DNA of 64,000 nt from Owenia fusiformis (lineage: Eukaryota > Annelida > Polychaeta > Sabellida > Oweniidae): positions 5,702,001 through 5,766,000 of the forward strand of contig CAIIXF020000001.1 in the NCBI GenBank assembly GCA_903813345.2, written 5' to 3'. A program made the translations under genes and the position numbers. Below, in pieces: positions 34,001-49,000 of the stretch (its first letter is position 1; every line of letters starts with the position of its first letter). Below the pieces are notes generated by a model, which searched no databases, was not told the origin of the DNA, and worked only from the letters and a program-made list of their open reading frames with translations.

Positions 34001-37000
34001 CAAAATTAACAAGGATGAAAAAGACATTGCCAGGTAAATATCAGAATGTACTTTTCATAACATGCACAGTTGGTATATTTATTACATACACACGCCAACA
34101 TACTTCATATCAATGTATTCACTAGTATCTATTGCTGATGTTGAAAGGTTCAGTGTCCACTTAATCATTTACTGTAATTTACTCATAATCATCACAGTTG
34201 TCATCTCCACATGGGGGACATGCATCATACGGACTGAAATCAAACATGTTAAGCACTTGGGATGATGTTTCATTAGTATCACACAATTACTATCAGAAGC
34301 ATAGCCCAAGAATCTTAAAAGTAGTTTGGCAAATGATGGTTACTAATTGACGACTTTGAGATGATGGGAAAAAATACTCTCATAAGACTTTATTTTTAGT
34401 TTAAATCGAAAAGATATCTGAAATAAAAAACTTCTGTATGTTTTCTTTGCAAAGCACTGGTGGCTTGTCTGATGCCAATGCATGAGTAGACTATACAGTG
34501 TGTCTCAAAAAATGTTACACTTACAAAAAAATTCAATATCTTTCAGGATTTTGACTTTTCCCCTAAAATATACTTAAATACCAAAAGAGCTGTCTTTTCT
34601 CGAATAAATTCACACCATCAGATTCAAAATTGGTCCATGGTTGGCTGCACAGGACAGTGGTTGGACATGTAGAATGCTGTGGACTTTGATAACTTGATAC
34701 GATCAATGAAGCAGTTGGGTCTTTCCTGGATAGAATTCCAAGATTTCGTTGTCAGAGTGGTCAATTTTGTTACATATGATGACAACAGGATGGTGCCAAT
34801 CAAGGACAGATTTTGAATCTGATGATCTCAAATTATTTGAGAAAGATTTGTCTTTTGGTAGCCAAAGTATATTTTAGGGGAAAAGTTCTATGAAAGATAT
34901 TGAACTTTTTATAAGTGTAACATTTATTTTGAGACACACTGTAGAGAGAGATAAGATTCATTGAACAGTTGAAGCTATAAAAGTTGACCAATTGAAGCAC
35001 TAATTGCTTTCCTATCATAGCAACTTACTCTACACATCTCATAGACCTGACATCTACAACATCATCTGTATCACATGTGACACGTACAGTCTGTCCCCCT
35101 CTGCACTCGAGGTAGGCAGTGCAGCCAATGTAACACCTGTAGTAGTTAGTTTGGTTAGAGAAATCATCCCAAAGGGTGCTACCTCCCTGAGTTCTCATGT
35201 AAGGAGGAACTTTACATTTAGCTGGTGAGCCTATGGAGTCAAACTTTTTAGCACACCCTTGGCTGTTATACTGTGATCAGTTTGCTGAGCAGGCAGATTT
35301 TGTCCCACTTAATTTTGTCCGTGCATTTCCAATGAGGTTTTAAAGTCTAGACAAAAATTCTTAGATGAATTTTGACACCAAAATCAGGAATTATTATATT
35401 CGGTCTGTGTTTAGTGTGTAGGTTTCAGTTTTGAAATCTTGTTATAGCTAAGAAATTAATACAGTAATTGTTTGGATAATTACAAAACAACTCCCTCACT
35501 TAATAGGAAATGAAGATGAAGGTATAGGAGCTTATCTGTTTTATTTATGTATTGCCACACTTGAATTTTTCCATTTAGCCACTGTTAAAAATGTTTGGCA
35601 AATGAATAAGAAAAAGAATTGTAGTGAACTACATGTAATGATACTGATATGTGTTTGTGATACAATATAAGAACTCCTAATTTGTTGTGGTGTAATAAAT
35701 ATAATACCTGAGGTAGTCTGGTTGACCTGCGCAATTATCACATTGTGTCTGTCCATACACACCAAACTGCTTCGCTGGAATTTCCAGTCCAATGGATTAT
35801 CTCAAAATTGTTAACCAGATAACAACAATGCCAAAGTGTAGCAAATGCCATGGAACATCTAATGAGTTTCAGACAACACTGCTAGAGATCATATCTCAAC
35901 AATTGGCTCCCATGAATGTATTGCCAAAAGAAAATGTGTCTTTCATGCATGTACATGTACATATAAAACATGTAAAATGAAACCTATAATAATGTCCTCC
36001 ATTTTCCAAAATGGCCGACTTTTTGAGCAAACTGAGATTGTAACTGCCATCATTTTTATTTATTCTGACAGCCTGTTTTTTTTATTAGACAAAGTTAGAT
36101 TTTGAACTAAATTAATATTCTACATAACATTTTGCATTAAAACATAATGAGATAACAGTTTTATATATTGTAACTACAGTACTATAAAATCTTCACTAAA
36201 ATGGTTGCCATTTTGAAACCGAGAGCCATTTTCAGAACTTTCATTTTCAACTTGTACTCACAACAGGCAGACATAATATGTAACAGATATTGTACCTATG
36301 GTATTTGAGTAATTGCCTGAACAGATATATGGATAGATTGAGGCATTTTTAGCAAATATTAACATTAGATAAAAGACCAGATATGGTATGGCAAATGATT
36401 TAAGACAGTCATATTTTTTAACATCTATATTCTGACCACTTATACAGCATTTTAAAACAATTACACCTCACTTGTGGAATTCTTCAAACTGATTACGAAA
36501 CCATTCTGGTTTCAGATGCATTTTTTACTACAATTTGAAGAGTTCTACTACAATGAACATGTTTTCCCTGAAGTTATCAGGATAATAAAAATATGAATAC
36601 AACTATCTGAAAACCCCTTGTTTAGGACTCCATCTCAACGCATTTTTCAAAATGTCTGACTTAATTTCTAAAAAGAGGACCTTACTTTTCTCATTTTAAC
36701 ATTAAAAGTTTCTTTTGTTTTGTACTTGGAAACTATAATACAGAGTAATGTTATTTATTGTGGTAAAAGATATGACTATCTGAGGTCATTTGCCAATTAC
36801 AATAGCTGGTTCTTTTCCCAAAAATTGTAAAATTACTTCTTGCATAGTTTGTAAGTTTGTGAAGAGGTATTATATTTTCCCAATGATAAAATTCCATTTA
36901 CCTGTTAGAATGCAAAGCACAAGCAGCATGCAAGTATATACATGTAGTTTCTCCATTTTGATAACCTGACAGGTGTTGTTTATAGTTTATAAAGTGTTTG

Positions 37001-40000
37001 GTTGTGTAAATCTCATGTTATCATTAGTTAAAGGACATATTATTTAAAATTTAGATAACAGTCATGTGTTTGGTGTTGTTATATTATTTAAAATATTCTA
37101 GATATTCCATTTAGCTTTGCAAGTGAGTTTTTTAGGTAGTGTCTCCTCATTCCAAATTTTAGAGTTTTGGAATGAAAAAATAAATGAGATTATGGAAACC
37201 AGATTTACAGTAGTTTTTTCTTGGTTAGTTTTTATCTTGTAAAATTAAGAGTCCAGTACTACCCAATGTTTTGATATATAAGCAAGTAACATGTGTTAAG
37301 CAGGTCAGTCTTTCTCATGTATTCTATTTACCATTTTATAGAACTCCATTATTGTACTAATAGTATGTACAGACACACCCACAGTATATGACACACCCAC
37401 AGTATATGACACACCCACAATATGCCATGTCCAAATGTCAGCATTTGTCACATATTCATACACATTTTCAGGATAATTTTTATCAATATTTACGAAAAGT
37501 GTTCATCAACTTTAAAAATTGAATTTTCTTTTGAAAATGTGACTTCTAGGTTGGGTAGATTCCCCATATTAGAAAATCATAAAAAGTGTAATTAGATGGA
37601 TAGTATTTCTTGGAACTGGACGTATTTTCATTTCATAACTATCAGACATATATTAGTAATATGAAAATTTATCCACTAAATTTGATGAATATTCAAATTA
37701 AAGGGAACTTTCTATTTGGCCTCTATTATATATGCCATGTTATCTGACCCAAATTAGCCACCTGGTGGTGAAACTGATAACTACTATACTGGCATCTGGG
37801 TTATTTCATCGTCTATTTCTCCACAAAGGTTACACAATCTTTCATGTTCAGGTTTTGGGTGTGGTATTACATGTATACCCAGCTCTATTTGCTATTAATG
37901 AGAACTTAACCTCAGTCGGGTAAAGGATTGCCTATGATTTTTGTTCTGAAGGCTCAGATATTGCTCTAGACCTACTTTGTATTATTTATATATTAGAGCT
38001 GACGTGTTTACACAATCAAACGCTTTTCTGAAGTCAATCATAATACAATATATCGATTTCTTTAATCGTCTAAAGTGAGATATAAGCGTACTTAATAAAT
38101 TGTTACTTGTAATATAAGTTCTACTCGAAGGCAAATTTTGAAAATGAATGCTGGTTTCAAGATGGCTACCATGTTTAGCTTATTAAGTACTAATGAAGAT
38201 TGAGCAAAAAATATAGGATATTTAATTAGGTCCAAATTTAAATTTAAAAAACAGAACATAAACATAAAATTAATTTATTGTATTATTTTTCTCTAATCAG
38301 TCTTTGAATCAAGAAAAGGACGGGGTGCATTGTCGGGCAGATATCCCACGGTCAAAATGGAACTATTTATGTGTAAAATGAAGACTACAATGTTCGATAA
38401 TACTTTGGAAAATATAAGTGTTTGGACACACATAGGATGGGATTGGGATCATTAAGATCAGCAAGGGTGTATTGCTATTGACATAGGGATATGCACCATT
38501 GACTTAACATGGGAATTTCTTCATATCCCAATATAGGCGGTCATTGGTTTCCATCGATTATCATAAAAATACCGAAAATACACTATAACCTGAAGAGACA
38601 AAGTAAATAATTTTACAATCTGACACAAATGTTATATCACATCAGATGGGATAATAGAATCTGCACCCGGTTGTTTATTAAGTTGTACGCAATGTCTTTG
38701 AAATCCAGGACAGTAAAGTGAATTCCTGCAACACAGTTTCATATACAGTCTTCTCAATCCGGAAGTGAAGTCTGTCCATATTATATTACACACGTACAGT
38801 AGCACTAATCCTGGCCCCCAGTTAAGTTGTTAATGTCAAAGTCATCCTCGTGTATTTGTGGACATTCATCTTCATAATCATTTTCCCCACATGGAGGACA
38901 GACCTCTTCGATGCTGGAAATAATCAGGAAATTATTGATATATTTTGTTCATTGGGATTTGCTACTCTATGGAGTTTAATAGATGGTACCTAGTGTGATA
39001 TACCATTGGAAAGATCATCCTGAGTTATATTAAATCACCAACTCTCAAGTATTTTGGATGAAATTTACTTATATTTTCATGATGTATTTCATAGTTAATG
39101 TACCCTCCTTCAGCATCTTTTATTGCATCAAAATGAGAAGGATATGACCTCAGCAATATGTCAAAAATTTTGTTTGCATTCCACTTCTTCTTCTACAAAA
39201 ATATCTTCACCACTACTGACTTGCCCCTCTATATGCTACACATCAAACCCTATCCAAAAATTGGTTCAATTCACTGCCATACTTATGTTGTCATCTTGAA
39301 TTCCTTTGTCTTTTCTGATCCTTGATGCCTTATTTGTAAAATTCTGCCTAATATGTCAGATCACCATGTTACTAGGCGGGGGGGGATTAACTCCAGAGTT
39401 CAAAGATGACATTCGCTTATTATCATGTAAACCTGTATTGAGATGATGTATACCTCTGATGGTCCAAATAGATAAACAAAAATGGCGGAATCAAAATAAC
39501 ACTTCGAATAATATCATGTTAATTTCTGGGGTGTTAACCAATATCATAACTTGTTATTTCTCATCAAGAAAAAAAAAGATGTAAGGAGTATGCATTGATT
39601 AAAACAAGAGGGGGCAAGACTTATTAACACCCTGATACAGGGTGACTAATATATTTTATATTTATTGTTATGACATGAGACGTGACAGTCATTAAAAATA
39701 TACAGGGTGTCAAATAAGATCCATTCCATTGCTACAGAAAAGTCAATCAAAAGATGACAACATACATACACCATTGAATTATGTTGGTTCCACCCAAACC
39801 ATGGTTCTCACAAAGCGAATATTGATTCTTTAGTCGTGAACCACACGTTCCTCTCTCCAAAACATATTTCTCCACTCACTCAGCAAATTCCAACATAGCT
39901 TTGTAATGGTTTGCAATGTTCGTGAGTAGACAAATATGATCAGGAAAGAGGAATTGGTGGTTCACGACTAAAGAATCGATATTCATGTTGGAGAACTGTA

Positions 40001-43000
40001 AATGAATGTCTGAATACATATTTCCAAACTTTACATGGGGACTTTAAGGTTTGACCTGTAACAGGGGGACAGGACTTATTTGACACCCTATATACTGTAT
40101 ATACATTGTATATTGCTTTACTTACTCCTCACAGCGTACTGTTTTGGGGTCTACCACCATATCATCATTGGTGTCACAATTCACACGTTGAGGTTGGCCA
40201 TTTGTGCAAGTAATGTAGGAGTTACAATCTCTGAAGCATCTGATCCCATTTGGTTGGTTGGGGCAGTCATCACAGGGTGAGACAGCCACTGTAGAGGGAA
40301 CTTGTGTAGCAACTGTAGAGGGAACTTGTGTAGCACAGTTGTCTCTTGTACCACAGGGTGGACAGACATCTGGTATACTACAAACACAATGTATATGAAG
40401 AGGCTAATTGCACTTTCTACTGACAGCGTGTGAGTGAAGAGCTGTTGCTGAAATGTTGCCTTTTTACTGTAATATTGTCCTTTGTGTTTTTTTTGTGGTT
40501 TTTGTACTTTCAAAGGGAATGATCGGAAAACTGGTCTGTATCAGAATACATTGCCATCTGTTACCATATCTTTCATAATGGTAGATGGGAAATGGGAATC
40601 GTCTTGAACTTTTTATTTTCTATGAATTCAGTATGTGTTTGTGTAAGTATGTTCACAGCACATTTATCTTCGATAAAGATTTTTTCCATTTTCACTTGAC
40701 TTTATAGTGGTGTGGTGCCAAATCACACCATGAGTGCAGATTTTGCCAAAAGGAGACAATACTTACTACTTCCTAATAATCTTTGTCATGTTATGTACAA
40801 AATGATGAGGTTTTATAAAATATATTTTGTTTTGTGGGATTTGCTACTCCAGGGAGTTGCTGTTTTTCTAGTTCTATAAATATTAATGGTAAATGTCATA
40901 CTATACATTCATTTTAAGTAAAAATACTTACAGTGCACATTCCAGGGTGTCTGGGTCTACTACGAGGTTAGCGTCACATGTCACTCTGATAAGAAGACCT
41001 TCAAGACATTCATGATACTCCTTACAGTTGATGAAACACTTAGTTCCACTTGGTGCATTGGCACAGTCATCACACAATGATGGACGTTGGGATGTAGCAA
41101 TTGTTGGAGCACTTGTTGTAGTAGTTGTGGTAGGGGGTGGAGGTGGCTGAGTGGTGGGCTCAGGAGGAGTGGGGGCCTCTGTTGTTGTGGTTGGTTCTGC
41201 AGGGGGGGTAGTGGCAGGTATGGCTGTTGAGAGACTGGCTGTTCCACATGGAGGAAGTACCTCAGCTATCCTATATATTATGAATATATCAAAACTTACA
41301 GGTTCATCTACATCAATAATCTGCAAAAGGCTAACAGCCCATTTAAAGCAGATATATATAGCAGGTTATATTTCAACTTTCTAGTATGATTTATTTTTCC
41401 AATGAACAAAGTTCAGGTTCAAAAATGTGTCCTATCAATCTGTTCATCTGGCCAGACATTCTTTGCAAACTGAATGTGATTTCAGTAGGTAGATCTGCTG
41501 TTGAAGAATAGTTTTTAGTAGATATAGAACTGTCTGTATTCATTGATTTTGAATGAGCTCATGTGTTGAAGAGCATAAGCTCATATTGGTGGATTATCAA
41601 ATTACCAACCCAAAATATATCAATAATGGCTCATGTCTAGAGACATGAAGTTAAATTGTTAGTAATTAGATTATTTGTCAGGGGGTCATTAACAGAACTT
41701 TCGCAAAGTTACAAATTCATAATGCGTTACTTTATGAAATTCGTAAATATTTAAAAAATTACGATTGACTTACGAATTCGTAAAGTTACGAATCAGCCAT
41801 TAACAGAATGCTTTCGTAAGTCATTCATAAGTTTTATCGTTTGTAAACAAATTTAAAATTGTGACGTCATCTTATATCATTATTTAGCACAAATAAAAAT
41901 ATGATGTCATTTGATATCATTGCGCGTTGTGATTAAACCTGTCTCCGCGATTTCAAAGATTCCCAGCTCAGAAACATATTTGCTTATCATGTAAGAATAG
42001 GTGGATATTTTAGCTTGAAACTTAACATGCATATAAAGAACAATTTCTTTTTGCCAACCTGTATACCTTACATAAGAACTTGATGAGAAATTTGCCATTC
42101 GCAAAGTTATGAAAGGGTCTGAGGTGCTATTTAAGTTACGAACGAAAGCATATGTGACGTCATTTTTTCGTAACTTTGCGAATCGTTCGTAACTTTGCGA
42201 AAGTTCTGTTAATGCACATTTACCAAATTCGTAAAATTAACAATTGACTTGCGAATTCGTAACTTAACAAAAGTTCTGTTCATGGCCCCCAGATTAATTA
42301 AAACCAATTTGTGATAACATTTGAGGTAATATCCTTTAGATTCAGAGGTCTCTTCTGAGTAATTGTAATTAAGATATCTGCAACTTTATTATCCCATCGA
42401 ACGAAGTTCGGAGGGATATAGGGAACGCCTCCGTCCGTCCGTCCGTCCGTCCGTACGTCCGTCCGTCCGTCCGTCCGTCCGTCCGTCCGTCCGTCCGTCC
42501 GTCCGTCCGTCCGTCCGTCCGTCTGTCCGTCCGTCCCGATTTTGTTCATATTTCGTACATATATACCCTATGGGGGTAGAAGTTCTGCTCGAAAGCCGGT
42601 TTTCAAAATGGCCGCTCATTTCAAAATGGCGGCCATTTTAGTGCCGATTTTACAGTAATTTAGGTGTAATATGTAAAACTGTAATAGCAATATGTTTTAA
42701 ATGTAAAAAAATTATAAAGGACATTAATAATGCTACAAATGTAGATATTAAAGAAGCACATGGCAGCCATCTTGAAAAATGGCGGCCTTTACTCGTCATT
42801 TTACGATTTTTGCTATAACTCAAAAAATAGTGGAGCGATTTTGTTCATATTTGGTATGTGAATACTATAAGCATTGCACACTGTCTAAAGACACTTTTGG
42901 TAGAAGGCGGCCATTTTTCAAAATGGCCGCCATTTTAACATATTTTACTATAACTCGAAAAGTAGTGGAGCGATTTTGTTCATATTTGGTATGTGAATAC

Positions 43001-46000
43001 TATAAGCACGGCACACTGTCCTATGACACTTTTGGTAGAAGGCGGCCATTTTGAAAAAAAATGGCCGCCATTTTAACGTATTTTACTATAACTCGAAAAG
43101 TAGTGGAGCGATTTTGTTCATATTTGGTATGTGAATAATAAAAGCATGGCACACTGTCCTATTACACTTTTGGTAGAAGGCGGCCATTTTGAAAAAAAAT
43201 GTGAAAAATGGCCGCCATTTTATTAATGTATTTTACTATAACTCGAAAAGTAGTGGAGTGATTTTGTTCATATTTGGTATGTGAATACTATAAGCATGGC
43301 ACACTGTCTATTTCTAATGACACTTTGGGTAGACAGTGGCCATTTTGAAAAATGGCCACCATTTTAACGTATTTTACTATAACTCGAAAAGTAGTGGAGC
43401 CATTTTGTTCATATTTGATATGTGAATACTTTAAGCATGGCACATTGTCTAATAAAACTTAGGGGAGTAGTCGGCCATTTTGAAAAATGGCCACCATTTT
43501 TATGTGTGTTATTTTACAAGTACGTGTGCGATTTTTCAAAAATTTTAGAGGTGGCTACTTAAAAGCATATTATTTCTTCTGATAACTTGGCTAGTGAGCA
43601 ACCATTTTGAAAATGGTGGCCTTTCTGGTGTGTTGTTTTATGATATTTGCTATTCGTTTGTAAAAATGCCAGCCATTTCTGTTCGATGGGATTCGCTACG
43701 CTTTGGCGTTGCCGTTGTTCTGGTTTCATTTTGTTATATCATGATTCATTTATCTCTAAATGAGTAAAGTTTTGGATATGCTCAAGAAGAAAACAAATTT
43801 TGTTGTTGAGATTTGATCTCCTTGGAGTTGCTTACATTTCGTAATGCTATAAGTCACAGATATTTTAAATAAGTCACAGATATTTTACTTTTGGATTACA
43901 ACTTGAAAATGATTGAGATCATGATGTTTGTACATTTCATATGTTGCATAAGTGAGAATAAGTACAATGAACTCACGGCCTGCATGTTCCGGTTGTTGAA
44001 TCCACCACTGTACCAGCTTCACACACCAATGTATTACTTTCTCCATTCTCTGCACATATCACCAACACCTTATATGGTTGAAGATTTTCATATTTTAATA
44101 CAAAGGCCTTGAATTGAACATGATGCAGAACTGCCAAATTTGAATTGAACGATCGTGAACAGTCAAACTGTACATAATATTGTAACTATGTCTCAAACTG
44201 CTTTTGCAAAATTATTCAGAAACATTGTGATACCTCATAAATAAGTCATTATTTCATACTTTAATGTAGAGTCTGTTTAAAAATGCTGATTTAAATGTGA
44301 AGCTATGATTGGAAGGGAAGTTAACTCCACCATGTTTATTATTATTATTACCTGGCAATCTGAATAACACACAGTACCAGGTGTTGCGTTTGTACAGTTA
44401 CATGGATTAGGGTCTGTGGGGCATAGTCCTACATTCTCCCCTGTACCACATGGAGGGCAGACATTATATGGCCAGTCACAAACACCATTGTTCACATTAA
44501 AGACAAGACCTGAAAATGAAGCATGATTTGAATTGCTGTTTGTATCATTTTTATAGCAAAAGTGCTATATTGCCGTCATTTTGTGCTGATGGGTAGGTGG
44601 ATGGACAGATGTTCAGGCAGGCAGCCAGGCGCTACATAAATCAAATCTTGTCATCAACTTTCCAGGATAACCGCTTACCTATTTAACTTGAAATTTGTAG
44701 GCCATGCTGGGTAAATTGTGTTATGTTATATGGTAAGAAGTTCTAGAGCTGATTAACTTTTCGGCAGCCATCTTGCAGTCTGGTGGCCATTTTGGAAGTT
44801 TTTTAGATAAGTCTTGTCATCTCGATTTCAGGAAAACCAATAAACAGATTAACTTCAAATTTTTACACATGTTACATGGTAAGAAGTTCTAGCCCACACT
44901 GCTATGTTTTAGGTACAATATTGTTCGCCCTGTGCCTTGTTGTAACGGTAATTTGGTGTTTTTTCTAGTTGTTACGTTTAAAGAAAACTATTCTTTGCCA
45001 TACATGGGAGGAAATCGTAAATGAGCTAAAAGAGATGCATCTTTTTAAAGCAATAATGATGTGATATTTCTACTGACTCTTATATTAGTCTCTTTGTGTT
45101 TAGATAGATGGCCTACCATCAGGGCAGAATTGTCTGGTTGCAAAGTTTCCATTGCTGCATAAGTAGTATGTTGTACACCCTGTCTCTATATCGGGGTAGT
45201 AACCATCTGCTCTCCCTGTGCAATTCTTGTCTGACCCAGTTCCACATGGTGGAGGAGCTTCTGCTTCCCTATATACACAAGTTGTGTGGTTTCAGGATAA
45301 CTAAATATATTTTAAGTAATGTAAGAGGTTATTGTCTGATACTTATTTAGTTTGATTCACAGTGGTTTGTGTTTAAATGTTGGTTGGTTTTGGAATCTAA
45401 AAACAGGGCATTAACATGACAAAATGTCATCTCCTAGTTGCTCACAATATTATGAGGTATATCTTAAGTCAGATTTGAATTTCTGAGAAAAAAACCTTTT
45501 TGACCTTGAGAAGGTCATTGAAGGTCAAATCTTTTTTCACCTTGAGAATGTCATTGAAGGTCAAATCTATAGTCAGATTTGAACTTTTGAGAAATTGTAG
45601 ATGATTTTGAAGTCAGATTTGAACTTCTGATAACTTGTAGGTGATTTTGAAAAAAAATTGTCAGATTTGAATTTCTGAGAACTTGTAGGTGATTTTGAAA
45701 AAAAATTGGTCAATTTGAACAAGTTGAAAAAAGAACTTTTAACCTTTTTTCACCTTGAAAAGGTCATTGAAGGTCAAATCCTAAATATTCTGGTAGTCAG
45801 ATTTTAACTTCTGAAAACTTGTAGATGATTTTGAAAAAATTCAAGTCTGTCTAAACAGTATTTGTTAAGTTATTGGAAGTTGTAAGAATTTGTTACAGAC
45901 GCCGATCACCAACCACTGATTGCCAATCACCAACCACCAACCACCAATCACCAACCACTGATCGCCAAACCACCTACCGCCATCAAAAAACGGAGACCAT

Positions 46001-49000
46001 AACAATATGTCACCACTTTTTGTTGGTGACATAATGAAGAATTAATTACAGAATTAGTTATTAGATATGGATGCTTGACTTACGGGACACATCTTGCATT
46101 TTCAAAGTCAATAACTTCATAGTCTCCACAGGTTATTACGACTTCTACCTTGTTGAAACACCTAATTAATTCTTTACAGCCCACAGTACAGACATAACCA
46201 TCTGGTCGATTTGTACAATCACATTGCCCACACACCAGCTGTACACCTAAGTTATAAACAATTTGGTGCTGTATTGCTCATAGATACTCAATATCTCGTA
46301 CAAGTAATAGCATACTTTTGAGCAATAAGACAGATTAGCTTTGTGAGTTTAGAGGTTTTTCTGTAACATACAGAGTTTGAGACAAAACTAATTATTTATG
46401 CAAATAATATATAGAATGGTAATTACACTTGCACATAATACTGCATCTTAGAATGATAATAGTAACATGTTGGGAGTTATTGAATCTCAACCACTCTTTA
46501 TATTGCTGCGACAATTTCTGGGCTGTTTATACAACCCGCAATATTCTAGGTATTACTTAAAGGTGTTGTTATAATTATTAATTATTAAATTAAGACTATT
46601 ACGTGACAATATGAATGTGCTCACCTGTAACTGCCACCAAAATCAGTAAAAAACAGGTGTTGGACATCTTCATTTTGCAGTGACGTATTTTAAAAGGAGT
46701 AATGCTGCTTGTCAGTTTGTCAGTGTTAAAGGTCTCATAAAGGGGATTTGGGATGGGCTGAAAGTGTGGCATCTCTTTATAGTAAAATATCTTGAGGTTT
46801 ATATGAAACTTGTTTAATGGTAAATTGTATAAAAGGCAAATTATTTTAAGGCATAAACTAGAAGTAGTATTTGTTTATATTATATCTACCATGAGGTTGA
46901 TAACTTGAATGTTATGTATCAGGTATGCCCCTTATAGAGGCCTCATCTGAATTCTGTAAAGTACAATAGAATCTTGACTTTTTAGATAGCATATATGGGT
47001 CAAATACTGTCGAATATGCATGCTTGTTGCAATGCTTGACTCAATAGACTAAATGCCATTAAAAGTTGTTAATCAGCTTTAGTATCTCCCTAGAGTACAT
47101 GCTATCAAATCATGAAAATTAGAATATCTTCAAGACAAGATCTTATAAAATGACATAACATTGTGGGTCAGTTTAAACTTGAGACACCTGTTATCAGTAT
47201 GTTGTTTTAACAGTGGACAATGAACTTTGGCAACACACAATGGACTCTCTTGAAAGCCCATGAACATACTTAATCATGATAATTCATAGACTATTGTCTT
47301 TTAAAAAGAACAACTTCATTAATAATTAGTTATTTATTTCTATATTTTAATTTTAAAATATAATATAGGTGTCATATCTCATGCTCTTCAGTCTGTTTTC
47401 ATGACAAGCATCCAAGTTGTAAGTTACAAGTTCTACAATTTTATGTTTATAATTTAGAATTCATACATTCTTACAGATGTGCCCATCTACAGAAGGAGCT
47501 GCTCCTAGCTGCTATTGACTGTTGTGATGCCAAGTCTAAGACTGGAGGATACATCATCTATTCTACATGCTCTGTTATGGTAAGTTATTATACCAAGGAA
47601 TTACTCTTCGTTTTCCTGTCTAACAGAAATTAAAATAACTTAGAATTCAAAATCAGTTTAATACTGGGTTCTCCCCAGAATCTAATTGCATGGCGCTCCC
47701 CCCTGCTCACTCAATTTACCCCCCCCCCTGTCCCCCCCCTGCTTGCTTCACCCATCCAGGTTCCTCAATATAATCATAAACAGGCCAAGGGAAGAAGTCT
47801 TCGATTTTGAGGCAGCATGGGGGAGGTGGTTTGACATGCACCCCAGAAGATGCAGGGACAGGAGGCTTTAAGGAAATTGAACAATGAACACTACAACCAT
47901 ATTATCATGTAGTATTATTAAATAAAAGGTTTTCTAAATGAGATTTTGCAAGTGAAGAAATAATCCTGGGGAGCTCACTGTAATGAGTAATACATGTATT
48001 TTTTATGTTTTCAGTACCAGGAGAATGAAGATGTTATTGAGTATGCCTTGAAGAAACGCAATGTTAAATTGGTGTCTACAGAGCTGGACTTTGGCAGGGA
48101 GGGATTCACTAAGTATGTGCTTTTGTTTCATTTTATCTTGTATTAAGGTAGTTCTATGCTCAGAGGCCTAAATTTAATCAACAATAAATCATTCATCTAC
48201 AGAAATGGTCCTGATTTCTGTTTTTATCAGTATGTGTAGAAACTCCATCACATAGTATGCCCAAAAACTAATCAGTTCTTCATACCAAAAGACATCCCTA
48301 AAGATTTCAGATCAATATACCTAACGATGGCTTTAAACATGTAAAAACACTTTACACTTACAGACAAGAATTTAGCACAGAATATCAAAAATTGTCCCTT
48401 CAAATTTACCCGATTGCCCCAAAACTCAAAGACACCAGTAACAAGGACCAAATCAGGTGATTAGTCCTTGTCATTTTCCCACGGAACAAAGCTTCGAGAC
48501 GGATATAGAAAAGCTGTCCGTTTGTGTGTCTAGGGCAATTCAATTAAGTACATGTAATTCAATGCCACTAAGTGACCCCCATTTGTGGTAATGCCTCATG
48601 CAGAAGTGTGATTCTCATATTTTTCTAATCCTACAGCTCACATTTTTCAGGATGCAAGGCAAGAGGTTCCACCAGAACATGAAGTTGACTCGCAGATTCT
48701 ACCCTCATGCACATAACATGGATGGCTTCTTCGTGGCTAAACTGAAGAAATTCTCCAACAAAATCCCTGGACAAGGTACAGGTTCTTCCATTTGACATCT
48801 ATACAGCTACAAAGCTAAGAATTGCTACTAAAATGATGATACTGAGAAATGCACTGATTTGGGTTCAAGCACAATTTTTGATAATATAAAAAATATTAGA
48901 ATGTGTAGAAGTACATTTAACATTTGACTGAAAAAAATCATCCTATAAGTTTTTTAAGATAGAGCATTCAAAGCATTCAAGTATAGAGTAAATATATTGC

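Larger units (their letters stand above)
42390..43730. repeat. Composite dispersed repeat: CCCATCGAACGAAGTTCGGA head, (CCGT)n, 140-base tandem units, GCTACGCTTTGGCG tail
   Basis: The element starts near TCCCATCGAACGAAGTTCGG and ends near GATGGGATTCGCTACGCTTT. Related heads, tails or partial copies appear at about 48478-48530, 52860-53215 (reverse), 35815-35855, 54365-54415 and, as tails only, about 29200 and 40838. Copies therefore sit in introns of at least three genes. No protein-coding frame supports autonomy; the DGRT frames come from the microsatellite. Confidence 0.7.

Noticed and set aside
42298-42619. Minus-strand frames of DGRT repeats, 76-83 codons
   Set aside because: They are read-throughs of the (CCGT)n microsatellite in two frames. 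There is no conserved context or splice support.
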